Positions 38,121 to 52,900 of a stretch of DNA of 64,000 nt are shown here, piece by piece. The position numbers were made by a program, and so were the translations under genes. Numbering within the stretch: the stretch's first letter is position 1; each line of letters opens with the position of its first letter. Source of the stretch: Nipponacmea schrenckii (taxonomy: Eukaryota > Mollusca > Gastropoda > Lottiidae). The notes beneath the pieces were generated by a model. It saw only the letters and a list, made by a program, of their open reading frames with translations. It was not told where the DNA came from and did no database searches. The stretch lies in NCBI GenBank assembly GCA_030562195.1, contig CM060202.1, positions 26,212,317 to 26,276,316 on the forward strand, in the 5' to 3' direction.

Positions 38121-38678
38121 TCTGTGCCATAATTGGCTCTAGTTATTATTTTTTTCTACCTTATTATTTAATTACAGCTTTAGAGTTGAGCTCAAAACTA
38201 AATTATTTTTGTTAATTTTTCAGACATTTTTTTGTTTTTGTTTGGAATTGTGGTCAGAGTTCCTAGCCAAAGCTGTAATACTTAGAAGATTTTTGGCCAT
38301 GTGCCCGATATTCTAGACCTAGTAATTAGATTTTATATGTCAACAGACTCTGACGGTCAGAGTCTGACCAGAAGCAGTTTGGTGGAAACTCCCAAATTTT
38401 AGAAATCCGTTATTAAATGCTTATCTTTTGGTTGATTTACCTCAAACATTTTTGTGTGTATTTTTGAGAAAACTTCCAAGCAATTTTCAGTTTCAGAAAA
38501 TTGTGATTGAAAAAATTTTTCATATAATTTTTTGTATTGAATTTTGGCCAAAATTCCAACTTCTTTATTTTTTATTTTTTCACAAAAATTGGTAGATGAG
38601 GAGAAAAAAAAGAATCTGAAAAAAATGTCGAAAATCACAAAAATCAGAATTTTCGGATAATTTTTTGTAAAAACTTGC

Positions 38679-38819
38679 AAAACACTAAGATATATGGATC
38701 TACTTCTTCTGCATTTATTACTTACTACGTTTCGAAACACAAACAGGTAACGTTATCAAGTGACACTTAGTAGTATGTAATAAATGCAGAAGTAGTAGAT
38801 CCATATATCTTAGTGTTTT
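38679..38819. repeat. Hairpin with approximately 48-bp arms
   Basis: aaaacactaagatatatgga ... ttattacttacta is matched by its complement ending tccatatatcttagtgtttt, with about 43 bp between. The arms differ by few bases. A MITE or foldback remnant. Confidence 0.85.
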
Positions 38820-39210
38820 AATGTATTTCTTCCTATTTCTATATGTCTTATAAACAATATATCTAACAAATAGTTTTCAAGAATAAGTTGACCTCCATTT
38901 TTTTTTTAAAATGAGACCATGATTATTGAAATTAGAAGCTAGGTATTAATTCCCAAATGGAGATTATTTATCAATGATAGGCTATAAGGTATGAAACATA
39001 ATCCGTCAATAAATCAAAACTGTTTTGCTTGTGAAGTCTGTTTTAAATCATGTCTAGATTGTTAATTCGGTGGGTTAGTGTCGTAGCCTATCATTGAAAT
39101 ATTATCATAGAAATATTTATAACTAGTTACTGTGGGTGAATTATGTACTAATGAGAAACGGTGAAAGAATTTGTTACTACTAGTAGATGACTAACTTTAT
39201 GATGTGTACA

Positions 39211-39525
39211 GGGAGCTGTGGTGGCTCAGTGGGTTAGACGATTGCCAGCTAACCTGAGGGTTTTTGGTTCAATCCCAGCGAAAGTCGAGTTTAACCTTTG
39301 GACTTGCAGCCCGATTTCCCCTTGTCAGTGATGCAGGTCGGAGGGACTGAAATGGATAAAGCATCTATTTATTAGGATGGGACAATAAACTGAGGCCCCG
39401 TGTGCTATAGACTGTGCACCTTAAAGATCCCTCGACAGTTGGAAATTGTAAGAGAGCAGGCTATTGCCATTTTCCTGGCAAAATTTCCTTCATTGCACAC
39501 TGCATGGCGTTGCCCAGAACTAGTA
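39211..39525 (+). mobile_element. tRNA-derived SINE, near full length (reference copy)
   Basis: The head contains an A box TGGCTCAGTGG (39222-39232) and a B box GGTTCAATCCC (39266-39276), spaced as in a tRNA gene, so it is RNA polymerase III-type. The body continues with cttgtcagtgatgcaggtcg, ggatgggacaataaactgag and ttaaagatccctcgacagtt, ending cattgcacactgcatggcgt. At least seven truncated relatives are in this window. The tRNA part is not a functional tRNA: the acceptor stem does not pair. Confidence 0.88.
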
Positions 39526-39669
39526 TGATGTATTATAATCAAGGAGTACTTATTATTTTGATTTTTACGTGTTCAATGGGATAAATTCAAACAGGAATGG
39601 TTTCAAATGTCGGTTGTATTAAAACCAGTTGTATATGCTGTCACTGTAGAAAAGGGTATGATACAATCT

Positions 39670-40430
39670 TATTTATCTTCACAATGTCAAAATATTATAA
39701 ACTTCTTACTTATACATCTTCACAATGTCAAGCTATAACAAACTTCATCTTATACTCCTTCACAATGTCAATCTATAACAAACTGCATACTTATACATCT
39801 TCACAATGTCAAGCTATAACAAACTTCATCTTATACATCTTCACAATGTCAAAAAATTCTATAACAAACTTCATACTTATACATCTTCACAATGTCAAGC
39901 TATAACAAACTTCATCTTATACATCTTCACAATGTCAAGCTATTACAAACTTCATCTTATACATCTTCACAATGTCAAGCTGTTACAAATTCCATACATA
40001 TACATCTTCACAATGTCAAGATATAACAAACTTCATCTTATTCATCTTCACAATGTCAAGCTATTACAAACTTCATCTTATACATTTCACAATATCAAGT
40101 ATTAAAACTTCACTTATCATTTACAATGTCAAGCTATTACAAACTTCATCTTATACATCTTCACAATGTCAAGATATAACAAACTTCATCTTATTCATCG
40201 TAACAATATCAAGGTATTATAAACTTCATCTTATACATATTCACAATGTCAAGCTATTATCTTATACATCTTCACAATGTCAAGATATTACAAACTTTAT
40301 CTTATACATCTTCACAATGTCAAGTTATTATAAACTTTATCTTATAATCTTCACAATGTCAAGTTATTACAAACTTTATTTTATACATCTTCACAATGTC
40401 AAGCTATTACAAACTTCATTCTTACACCTT
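39670..40430. repeat. Approximately 40-bp minisatellite (cttcacaatgtcaagctat type)
   Basis: About 18 units of acaaacttcatcttatacat plus cttcacaatgtcaagctatt, some truncated. The unit equals the dispersed repeat (complement of cttgacattgtgaagatg and gaagttcgtaatag). The long open frames (TSSQCQ, FTMSSY) are repeat artefacts. Confidence 0.93.
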
Positions 40431-40439
40431 AAGATCAAT

Positions 40440-40545
40440 ATCCCTTAACAGTTTTTAAATGGAAATAGAGTAGGCTAATATCGCTGTCCTGATGAAATTT
40501 CCCTCATTGCACACTGCATGGTGTTGCTTGTCTTCACTTGTGATT
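40440..40545 (+). mobile_element. SINE 3' fragment
   Basis: gagtaggctaatatcgctgt, then gaaatttccctcattgcaca and ctgcatggtgttgcttgtct match the SINE body end. It directly follows the minisatellite. Confidence 0.7.
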
Positions 40546-40943
40546 AGTAAGCTAGTACTTTATCTTGTTAAAAATCCATTAGAAGACATAAATCTTCACT
40601 GACCCATGTTAAATAGTATTATGGTATTTTAAGTTGAAAAAGTTGTTTAAAATGTTATAGATATTATCACTTTTATTATAAATATTGTATAGGACCATTA
40701 AACAGTCAGTAGGTCAGTAGAGTGTGTCAGGTGAGCTTGATATAGAATAGAACTTGAATGAGGATGTAGATATGTATTATCAATGAAGCTGGATTAAGCT
40801 CTATTATACTGATACAGTTGGCTATTGAAAAGAAACTTGAAACTAAGCTAATTTATCTTACTGCCAAATGCAAGGTTTCATCCATCTTCATTAGTCCAAT
40901 ATGATGCAGAAAGTGGTATTATTATTTTATTTGTATTTTGTAG

Positions 40944-43900
40944 GCTCAAATTTATTTGAAGAAATTTTGGAGAAGAGATTTGCTGATTTACGAGATCGAC
41001 TACAGTTTGCCGAGGCGTTGAATAGACAGAGAGAAAATGACTTATTTATTCTACGTAAACAGTTCAATTACTTAATGAGCCAAGTTAACGGCACTTCGGT
41101 TAACAGGTAAGGACGCGAAAGGTGGACAATGTTTTGGTAGTAAATTAAGATCACTAGGAAATTTAGATAAACCTGTTTTTGGGACTATGGTAACGGTACA
41201 TTCTTAAAAAGTTTCTGCGTGGTACCGATCAATATTTTGCCTTTTGTCATAAGGATGAAAACACACCTATCCCCATACAAGCTGTGCTACCCCTTCTGTG
41301 TCCAAACCACTCCCCAGACGCCATACTTCCTCAAGGCTATGGTATTGGAATTGAGGGAAATACATTGCGTCTTATCTCCATTTGTTATACTTCCTGGAGT
41401 TTGCTGTAATACATTGTGTCCATAACACATGGTAATATATTTGAGAAAAGTAACGTAGCTAGATATTGCTCAATCAAAATTGGCCCAAGGATAGTTCCAT
41501 CAAATCACTTAGATAGATCCTTCAAAACAATTTATAGTGGGTTTAGTTTTAATACTGGTTAATAAGACCGTATCAAAAAAACTTTATTCTGGATACAATG
41601 TGCTATCCCTCGACATTTGAAAATTTACTAAAGTGGCCGTCCATCCTTAAATATTATTATCATTACACGTCATAGTGTTCACCACACAGACACTTTGATC
41701 AAACAAAATATCCATTTCAATATCAATTGGTGCAAGAATGTGCAATATCACTTTCAAAGCCCTGACTTGGGATATATAGACCTGTGCTGTACCTTGACAG
41801 TTGGTAATTGAAATAGTGAGCTATTTTTTAGGCACTTCATGGTTTTGCATATTTGCCCAATCCCAAACATAGGAAATTCTCCAGTTTGATTTTATATTAA
41901 TCCAATACTATTGACATGTTTTGAACCAATATGGATGTTTTGTTCTAGTATTCAAAATGTTTGCTCTAGTACTTTATTCAATAGCATTTTTAATGATATT
42001 ATCTAAGTCTATACTTGACTACAAAGCCACCTTTCTTGTATCTTATCTTAGATCTGATACATTGCTCAATAGCACCTTTCTTGTATCTTATCTTAATCTA
42101 ATACCTTGACTACAATAGCCACCTTTCTTGTATCTTATCTTCACAATGTCTTAGTCTAATACCTTGACTACAATAGCCACCTTTCTTGTATCTTATCTTA
42201 ATCTAATACCTTGACTACAATAGCCACCTTTCTTGTATCTTATCTTAATCTAATACCTTGACTACAATAGCCACCTTTCTTGTATCTTATCTTAATCTAA
42301 TACCTTGACTACAATAGCCACCTTTCTTGTATCTTATCTTCACAATGTCTTAGTCTGATACCTTGACTACAATAGTCACCTTTCTTGTATCTTATCTTCA
42401 CAATTTCTTAGTCTAATACCTTGACTACAATAGTCACCTTTCTTGTATCTTATCCTCACCATGTCTTAGTCTATGAACTTGACTACGATAGCTTCTTTAT
42501 TTCATATTTTCACAATATCAAGCTATAATAAATATTGTCTTACATATTTGAATTATTAAATATGATATGATATGATAAAATCTTAAGGAAGTTAAGGATA
42601 ATGTATAGAGTTTCTTGCCAAGGATAGACGGCAATGTATAGAGCTACCCAACCAGTCTTAAAGTTGCCTTCCCTTATTTTCATACATATATATATATATA
42701 TACCATAATTGGACCGGTAATACTTATATCAATAGAAAGTAGAGGTGTTCTAATGACTGGGAAAAATACCAGATGGTCCCACATGTCATTAATTAACTCG
42801 TAATTAGGCTAATTATGACCGGAATTCCCACGGTAGGGTACTAACATAGGTATGTATGTCAAGTCTCAAATGTCATTCAAATGTCGTTTTTTGATCATCC
42901 AGTCTGTCAATTCGGTACATAAATCATGACGTAACCGGACGCTGTTGTTATTGTCCACATTCCTTAATATTTTCCACAACAACAATGGCATTTTAGTATT
43001 CCATTTATTATCTCTAGCAAAAGGCAATAAAACGTTTAAATATCATTTTGTAAAAAATGAATTAATTTAAATAAGTTTTAACTCACTAATAAAAAAGTAC
43101 AAAATAAATTTTTAGACGCCTTCATTCATATGACGTCATTTGGTCACGTGAACAAACATGGTGTCTAAATTTAGCGCTTCAAAGCAGATCAGAGTCAAAT
43201 GGATTCCACTAGCATTTCTACGTCCACATAGGTCTTTTGAACTTGAGAATACATGGATTATTCATTAGAAACCCCAATTAATCAATTAGTAAGCTTTGGC
43301 TCTAATTAATGAGGCAACCCATCTTTAAAGTCCTCAGTGTATCAAAGACTTTTAGTAATATTACATCTTTCAAAACCACTGCAGATAGAAATATTTGAAA
43401 TTTGTTTTAGGTCTAGCTTAATAGACTAATGTAGATTTGCATCATGGTGCAGTGTGCTACAAAGGAAATTTTGCCATGACAATATGCATCTAAATTCAAA
43501 ACAGATACATGAATGTAACTAATATACAGTGAAAACGTAATCTCGACATCAGCAATCTCGAAGTTCAGCTTAACTCGAAGTCTTTGCGCAGTCCCAACAA
43601 TATCCTTCTATAATCCTTTTAAAAAAATATGTTTATCTCGAATTCGATAAGTCGAATTACCGGATATGTCGAAGTTATCTAACACTACAGTCCCATCAAT
43701 TAATTATCAAAAAAAAACACTGTGTGTATCTCGAAGTCATCATATTACCAATAATAATGTACAATCCTTTGAAATTCATTCACTCCCAACAATAAACAGT
43801 CCCATCAAACAACACCAATTAATAATTCATTACTTGCGCTGACAGAATGAAGGGAATATAATTTTTCCTGACGCTCATGAAATATTAAATGGAATTTGCC

Positions 43901-46900
43901 GCTTCCAATCTTCCATTTTGATATCGAAAGTAAGCCTGTTGAGCAGGCAATACATAATTGCTTACGGTTTACAATCAAATTCAAAAAAAGATGTTATGAG
44001 ACAATGTTTGACGTATCAAATTTAGATTTTTACGGATATAAATGGATCAAATTATCATCTTAATTGGGGGATTGATTAATCAGGCAATGAAAACAATATT
44101 ATGGAATGAGATTAACGTGTGTTACGTTACCAACTTCAAAATGGCTGCTAAATCATCCTTTGTCTTGAAGTACTGCTTATTTCAAAGTATTCACACGTTG
44201 CCATGGACTTCGCATCGAGATTACAAGGTTTCACTGTATTAATTTATTTTTTTATTTTTTGAAATGAAAATTTTGAGTACTTCCCCCTAAAAGTTAATAT
44301 TTATTTGAAGACAATAAAATAACCAACATATTTTCACTGTTAAATAGAGTAGGTAGACTGGGTGAATTAGTTAGTTGTCTGAAGATCTTACAGTGTGATA
44401 CTCTGAGTAACAATATTTTTCATGTTTTGTTTGAATATGAATATTTCTATATTTGAAGTAAAAAGTTTAGTTGAATATATATATATTAAAAAAAAAAAGA
44501 AAATATTTGAAGTCATATATGGTTAGGCCTACTTAAAATATCGTTAACGTAAGACATAACTTAATGCAATTGGAGGTTAACATTAGGAGTTCAGTTACCC
44601 TGTTATGTCAAGTTAATTGGACATTTATGAAGTGTAAAATCAGTAAAGTATACCATTTAAATTTTCAATCAGATGTCTATGGTCTAGTTGAATAGCATAA
44701 ATTGATCAGCCTCTCTGATATACCTAATTTATTTTAAAAATTCCCTTTTGAGTATTTAACCAAAGAGATCCAGTTATGTTAATTAGCCTCCTGACAATAT
44801 TTGCCTTGTTTTATAATAACTACTTGATATTTCACACCTGTATTATTATATATATAATATTTCATGCTTTATTGACTTCATCATTGTTATTTAATATAAA
44901 AGCTGCATTGCTCTGATTGTTAAAGGGTTAGTAGGTCTTGGAATGAACATAAAATTTTAAAAGTTTAAACTTGGCCACTAAGAGCTCTATTCATCAGTAA
45001 ATATAGCTTCTGCCATAAAAAACATAAAAAAATAAATATCCCAAAAACTAAGTAATTATCCATAAAGATGCATTTGATTATTGAAACACACTTAATAAAT
45101 TGATTAAGCGTTTTTCAAAAATGACTTACTTTTGTGAGTTTTCAAGATTTTAAGAGATTCTGTTACTATATGACACCAGGTAAGTTCACTGATGAGTATA
45201 TACTCATATTGACCATTCTTGAGAACTACAATTTTATGTTCATTTTAAGACCTATTATCCCTTTAAAAACATGATTAGAATCACCCTGTCAGTGAGGCGA
45301 TTCCCTTTCTATTTCAATGACATGGAAAATGGGTCTAGTCGGTTTTATAGGTCAATGAACTGAGGCCTCTAGAGCACGTTTAAGATCTCACACAGTTGGA
45401 AAGTGCTCTATATAATATTTTTTTCAAATTTGATGGCACAATTTGTTTAATGGGGCAGGAAATCGAAAAAATTTAGGCTGTGAGGTGTACCCTCAAAAGG
45501 TTCACAATTCAAAGTTCAGTGGCATTAGCTCAAGTATTGTAAAGCTCAATTCCAACTCACTTTTAAAAGGTCATGATTCAAAATTCTTTATTTTTTCATT
45601 TCAGCTCCTCACCTAATTTAGCTCCACACATGCAGAATTATCTCAAAAATTTTAGCGGGTTGTCCAGTCAAGATGGGATATTTTTACCTGGTATTTTAGC
45701 ATATTTACCCCAATTAAATGGTCACCCAGAATTTACTAAACCAAGATATAGATTATCAGCCAATAGACAAGCAGGTAAGGCTACATAAGGGGAAAACTAG
45801 ATGGGTGAAGACTATGAAGTTGAAGTAGCTTGAGAACATTACCTGAAGTAGGTTGGCATCATTACCTGAAGTGGGTTGTGACCATTTCTTGAAGTAGGTT
45901 GAGACCATTACTTGAAGTGGGTTGAGACCATTTCTTGAAGTAGGTTGGGACCATTAGTTGAAGTGGGTTGAGACCATTACTTGAAGTGGGTTGAGACCAT
46001 TACTTGAAGTGGATTGAGACCATTACTTGAAGTGGGTTGAGACCATTACTTGAAGTGGGTTGAGACCATTACTTGAAGTGGGTTGAGACCATTTCTTGAA
46101 GTCGGTTGGGACCATTGCCTGAAGTGGGTTGAGACCATTACCTGAAGTGGGTTGAGACCATTACTTGAAGTGGGTTGAGACCATTACTTGAAGTGGGTTG
46201 AGACCATTACCTTTAAGTGGGTTAAGACCATTACTTGAAGTCGGTTGGGACCATTGCCTGAAGTAGGTTGAGACCATTACCTGAAGTGGGTTGAGACCAT
46301 TATCTGAAGTGGGTTGAGACCATTACCTGAAGTGGGTTGAGACCATTACCTGAAGTGGGTTGAGACCATTACCTGAATTGGGTTGAGACAATTACCTGAA
46401 GTGGGTTGAGACCATTGCCTGAAGTGGGCTGATACCATTGCCTGAAGTTGGTTGAGACCATTACCTGAAGTGGGTTGAGACCCTTACCCGAATTGGGTTG
46501 AGACAATTACCTAAGTTTGAATTCCTGAAGTGGGTTATTGCCTGAATGGTTAGAATTACCTGAAGTGGGTGCAATAGAGCTACTATTTTCAATGGTTTTT
46601 AATGAAACTTGGTGTGAGCATTTGAATTGATAAGAAGATTTGAAGATTTTTCGATAAACAGTGTTTGAGTTATTGCCCTTGACTTAGTTACATAGCATCA
46701 AAATTTATTGCTGATGGAATAGAAGCTTCAATTTTCAATGGATTTGAATGCAACTTGGTATGAGCATTGGAATTGATAAGGCAGTGGTCAAGTTAAAATT
46801 TGACGATTTTTCGATGAATGTTTTTTGAGTTATTTGCCTTGACATAGTAAAATTGCGTCACAATTTTATTGTGGGTGCAATAGAAGCTACAATTGTCAAT

Positions 46901-49900
46901 GGATTTTGATGAAACTTGGTGTGAGCATTGGAATTGATAATAAGGCGGTCAAGTTCAAATTTGACGATTTTTTGATAAGGTTTTTGAGTTATTGCCCTTG
47001 ACATAGTAAAATTACGTCAAAATTTTATTGAGAGTGCAATAGAGGCTACAATTTGAAATGGATTTTGATGAAACTTTGTGTGACCATTGGAATTGATAAG
47101 GCGGAGGTCTAGATTTTTTTAATGAACAGTTTTTGAGTTACTTGACTTAGTAAAATTACTTCATTAATATTTTGCGGGTGCAAAAGAAGCTACAATTTTT
47201 TTAATAGATTTGATGAAATTGGTATGAGTATTGAAATAGATAAGATGGTAGTCTAGTTTGAATTTGACAATTTTCAATTAATAGTTTTTTAGTTTTTGCC
47301 CTTGACTTAGAAAATTGCATGAAAATGGTATTATTGGTGCATAGAAGCTGCAGGTTTCAAAGCATTTTGATGAAATTGGGTTCAAGCAATGGCATTGAAA
47401 AAATATTCAATGAATGATTTTTGAGTTATTGCTCAATTTATTATTCAAATCCAATGCTGCCAGTGGACGTATCTTACATTGCCTGGCAAGATAGCTTATT
47501 ATATATTTGTGTTACAGTGTCTGTAGTATTTGGTATACCAACTATTAAACGGTCTAATATTAGTTATCTGGATCAGACATTACAATCGTTGATAGAAGGT
47601 CTAGACTCAACCGAGAAAGAAGACTGTTTAATTATTGTATTTATAGCTGAGGTAAGTAAAAAATCAAATATTTTCGAAAATTTTGAAAGAAGGCCATACC
47701 AATTTTACTTTCTTAAAGGTTTTTAGCAGGCAGGAGGGGCTTAAAGAAAAGAACGCCAAATTTTGTGAAGGATGGAAGTTAAGCCTTGATTGATCTGGAT
47801 TTGGTTTATGATTTTTCATCGGGATTAAATTTCTGAAAATTAATGAACGGGGATCCATTAACAAACTAGTCAAGTCTAATGAGGGAGTACCATCTGAAAC
47901 AATCATGTCGTTCTTAAGTCATAGGATCCTAAACTATGAACCTAAGTTGTTATCCTTGTAAAATCAATGTCAAGAGGTTTGACCAAGGACCAATTGGTAG
48001 AAAGGATCCTTAACTATGAACCTAAGTTGTTATCCTTGTAAAATCAATGCCAAGAGGTTTGACCAATGACCAACTGGTAGAAAGTTTCCTACTGAACCTA
48101 AGTTGTTATCCTTGTAAAATCAATTCCAAGAGGTTTAACCAAGGACCAACTGGTAGAAAGGTTCCTACTGAACCTAAGTTGTTATCCTTGTGAAATCAAT
48201 TCCAAGAGGTTTAACCAAGGACCAACTGGTAGAAAGGATCCTAGAGAACCTAAGTTGTCATCCTTGTAAAATCAATGACAAGAGTTATCCAAGGACCAAC
48301 TGGTAGAAAGGATCCTTAACTAAGAACCAAAGTTGTTATCCTTGTAAAATCAATGCCAAGAGGTTTGACCTAGGACCAACTGGTAGAAAGGATCCTCCTG
48401 AACCTAAGTTGTTGTATTAAACTTTACTTATTTCTTTCTATTTTATTTCTATCTAAATGACCCAGCTGTATATGAGTATGGATAACCAGGAAAGATCAAT
48501 GCCAAAAGAAATTTTGCTAAGAGCCAGGTTATAGACAGAATTCCCTTGTCTTCTTTCCTATCTATAAATAATATATCTATTTATTGTACATTATAGCCCA
48601 ATGATGTACCTTATGTTGAGAAAGAAGGTCAAAGAATAAAAGAAAGGTCAGCAAAATTTAATTGTTTTTGATATATTTGGGATTGAAACCCCGTCGTGCA
48701 ATAGCGCGGGTTAGGTCATCTATATAAAAAGACTACAGCGCATTTTCAATTGTAGACTTTGTCAACAGGACAGACAATTTTCAGACTGACTGGAGACCAG
48801 CCGCATACAGCACTGAAAAAAAATAAAAAGTGAAATTTTTTGTTTGAGGTTTATTTCAAGGTATTTTGCGATTTTCTTAGAGCTTGAGTATTTCTGAGGA
48901 CTGTTTAAATGTAAATGTTTAAACAAAGGCCCAAAACAACCCCTAAAAATCAAGATTGTGCCCCTTTAAAGAAGAAAAATTATTTTCATTCAATTCTAGA
49001 TTCCCAGCAGAAATTAAGTCTGGTTTAATCGAGGTCATAGCTCCACCTGCTGGCTTTTATCCTAATTTAGACAATGTACAGGAAACTTTTGGTGATTCTA
49101 AACAACGAGTTAAGTAAGTAAAAGTTTTTATGTTAAAAATCATAAGAAATTTCCCTGAAATATAATAAAGATTTCGTGGAAATAAAATGAAATGAATAGA
49201 GTTTTGGGTTCTACTCTTGCGAACCTTGTGGGCTAATGGAAATGGGAGTGGGTTTTGTAGGAAAGGAACCTAGAGTTTAGTAATGACCAAACAATCATTC
49301 TGGTATTGTGGGCTGTTTCTTTGGAACTCTCTTCCTCAAGAAACTCGCCATTGTACAACCGAAACAAATTTCAAAAAGGCCTTCAAAAAATTATTATTTT
49401 CCTGACCAATACTGAAAACGTGTTACAAGCGCAATTGAAACTTTAATCGGTGTTTTTGCCCTATATAAATTTAGTGATTATTATTATTATTATGTCTGGT
49501 AAGTCAACAATGGTTCAACCTATTCAATGATGTCGGATTACGCAGAATGTGGGATTACTCAGATATCGGATAACTCTGAGTACACTGTATAATGTTACAT
49601 TTCAGGTGGAGAACGAAGCAGAATCTGGATTTTTCCTTTTTAATGTTGTATGCTAAGAACAGAGGAATATATTATGTTCAGGTATGTGTTATACAAATAT
49701 TTTCACTGACCAAGAAAAACCATGCTGTTGTCTGCTTATTTTTTACTCTTCCCTCAGATGTCTGTGATTCCTGTTTTAGAGCTTTATTCATATCTATGTT
49801 TTTGAGACCTTTATAACATATAACCCATTGCTAGGGATATGTTTGAATATAAACTAGAGTGACGAGGTTCCTCCCCCATGGAAATTTGAAAATTAGAGAA

Positions 49901-52900
49901 CAATATTGTGGTTTTGTACAAAGTCAATCATTGTGGTTTTGTACAAAGTCAATCATTGTGGTTTTGTACAAAGTCAATCATTGTGGTTTTGTACAAAGTC
50001 AATCATTGTGGTTTTGTACAAGGTCAATCATTGTGGTTTCGTACCAAGTCAATCATTTTGGTTTTGTACAGAGTTAATCATTGTGGTTTTGTACAAGGTC
50101 AATTAGAAGATAAACACTTTCTGTTTTAGATTTAGAGGGGGTTTATTCGTATTTACCATGTGAATCAAATCCGGAACTTCGTGAGGGTCTCTAATGGTAT
50201 AGTCAAGCAATGGTTAAATATTCAATGATGTCTAAATCTAAAACAGAAATGTGTTTCGGATTTACTCAGATTCGTGATAATTTTGAGTTCCACTCTATTT
50301 TTATGGATTAATTTAGACATGGGCTAGGATACGTTAGCAGTATACTGACTAACAACAAACTTTTGTACGTTCGCTATGCGAATGAAAAAGAAGACATCAT
50401 ATTTTATTACAAGAGTAATGTTGTGATTAATACAAATATTTAAAGCTGATGTACAAAGATAAACCCCATGTTTTGTACCAATCGAACTCAGAATTTTTGT
50501 TATTTGTGGTACAATCATTGTGGTTTCGTACCAAGTCAATCATTTTGGTTTTGTACAGAGTTAATCATTGTGGTTTTGTACAAGGTCAATCATTGTGGTT
50601 GTGTACAAAGTCAATCATTGTGGTTTTGTACAAAGTTAATCATTGTGGTTTTGTACAAAGTCAATCATTGTGGTTTTGTACAAAGTCAATCATTGTTGTT
50701 TCGTACAAAGTCAATCATTGTGGTTTTGTACAAAGTCAATCATTGTGGTTTTGTACAGAAAAGTCAATCATTGTGGTTTTGTACAAAGTCAATCATTGTG
50801 GTTTTGTACAAAGTCAATCATTTTGGTTTTGTACAAAGTCAATCATTGTGGTTTTGTACAAAGTTAATCATTGTGGTTTTGTACAAAGTCAATCATTGTG
50901 GTTTTGTACAAAGTCAATCATTGTGGTTTTGTACAAAGTCAATCATTGTGGTTTTGTACAAAGTCAATCATTGTGGTTTTGTACAAAGTTAATCATTGTG
51001 GTTTTGTACAAAGTCAATCATTGTGGTTTTGTACAAAGTCAATCATTGTGGTTTTGTACAAAGTCAATCATTGTGGTTTTGTACAAAGTCAATCATTGTT
51101 GTCAATCATTGCTGGGGCTTAATTATTCTCACATGCTAGGGTCCAACCTTCTAGGCCGAGCCCTAACCTCAGGCTGACTGAAAATGAGGTTGTTAAAACA
51201 AATTACGTAACCCATTGGTAAGAGGGTAATGTAATATGAATAAATTGACTATGTGAAAATGAGCTCAAAGCAGTCAAAATTCCTCTTTTGCTTTAACTTT
51301 TAATTTAATAAAACAGAGTTTCATATATACACAATACAATGCTTCTTTAGGACAGATAGAGACTTCCGAGGTGATCAGAATATAGATCTAATGAAGGTGG
51401 AGGTGTTTCCTTCAATATGTAAAGTACTTTATTGGTTAGAATTATGTTAGTTGTATATTTGTGTTAATTGTTTATGATTATGTTTAATATAATGTATTCA
51501 TGTTAAATATTTATGTTAAATATTCATATTTATTTTAGATATTAATATTTATGTTAAATATTTATATTAAATATTTGTATTCATACTCAATATTTATATT
51601 TAAATATTTATATTTATTTGAAATATTTATATTTATATGAATTGTTTACTGATTATGAAATTTGTTTATAATTATGTTCAATATTTATTATTATGTTAAA
51701 TATTTATTATGTTAATGGTTTATTTATCATGATATTTGTTTATAATTATGTTCAATTTATATTATGTTAATGGTTTACTATTCATGATATTTGTTATAAT
51801 TATGTTCAATATTTATATTATGTTGATGATTTGATTCATGTTCATTGTTTATTAATTATATTATTTGTTTTATATCATCATATTTTGGTTAAACCCCTTC
51901 TTCAGACACACTTGAGTACTCTTTGATTACATTCTATTGTATCTGTCTTACACCAATTCAACATTAGAATTATAGAGTTTTTTTTAATGGATACAATGTT
52001 AAGATGTTCATTTCAATGCCATATAAAACTGTCTATTTTCTCATCATGTTTTTAATAGTCCCTAATATCTATGTTTATTGTATTTATGTTACAGCTAGAA
52101 GATTATGTTTATTGTTAATATTTATGATTATTGTATTAATGTTTCAGCTAGAGGATGTTCTTTGTTAATATTTATGTTTATAGTATTTATGTTACAGCCA
52201 GAATATTATGTTTATTGTATTCATGTTACAGCTAGAAGATGATGTTTATTGTTAATATTTATGTTTATTGTATTTATGTTACAGCTAGAAGATGATGTTC
52301 ATTGTTAATATTTATGTTTATTGTATTTATGTTACAGCCAGAAGATTATGTTTATTGTTAATATTTATGTTTATTGTATTTATGTTACAGCTAGAAGATG
52401 ATGTTTATTGTTAATATTTATGTTTATTGTATTTATGTTACAGCCAAAAGATATGTTTATTGTTAATATTTATGTTATTGTATTTATGTTACACCTAGAA
52501 GATGATGTTCATTGTTAATATTTATGTTCCATAGTATTTATGTTACAGCCTAGAAGATGATGTTTATTGTTAATATTTATGTTTATTGTATTTATGTTAC
52601 AGCTAGAAGATGATGTTCATTGTTAATATTTATGTTTATTGTATTTATGTTACAGCTAGAAGATGATGTTTATTGTTAATATTTATGTTTATTGTATTTA
52701 TGTTACAGCTAGAAGATGATGTTTATTGTTAATATTTATGTTTATTGTATTTATGTTACAGCTAGAAGATGATGTTTATTGTTAATATTTATGTTTATTG
52801 TATTTATGTTACAGCTAGAAGATGATGTTCATTGTTAATATTTATGTTCACATTATTTATGTTACAGCCAGAAGATTATGTTTATTGTTAATATTTATGT

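Noticed and set aside
39211..39285. A functional tRNA gene
   Set aside because: A and B boxes are present, but no acceptor-stem pairing, and the sequence continues into a repeated SINE body.
42670..42705. (ta)n tract as a regulatory site
   Set aside because: A plain short microsatellite with no positional relation to an exon.
44042..44242. 66-codon open frame
   Set aside because: It lies inside the pogo-like MITE and includes its terminal repeat; no transposase motif.
49859..51177. Open frames repeating [18 protein letters not shown]
   Set aside because: Translation of a 25-bp intronic minisatellite in three frames inside MGAT4; no independent gene support.
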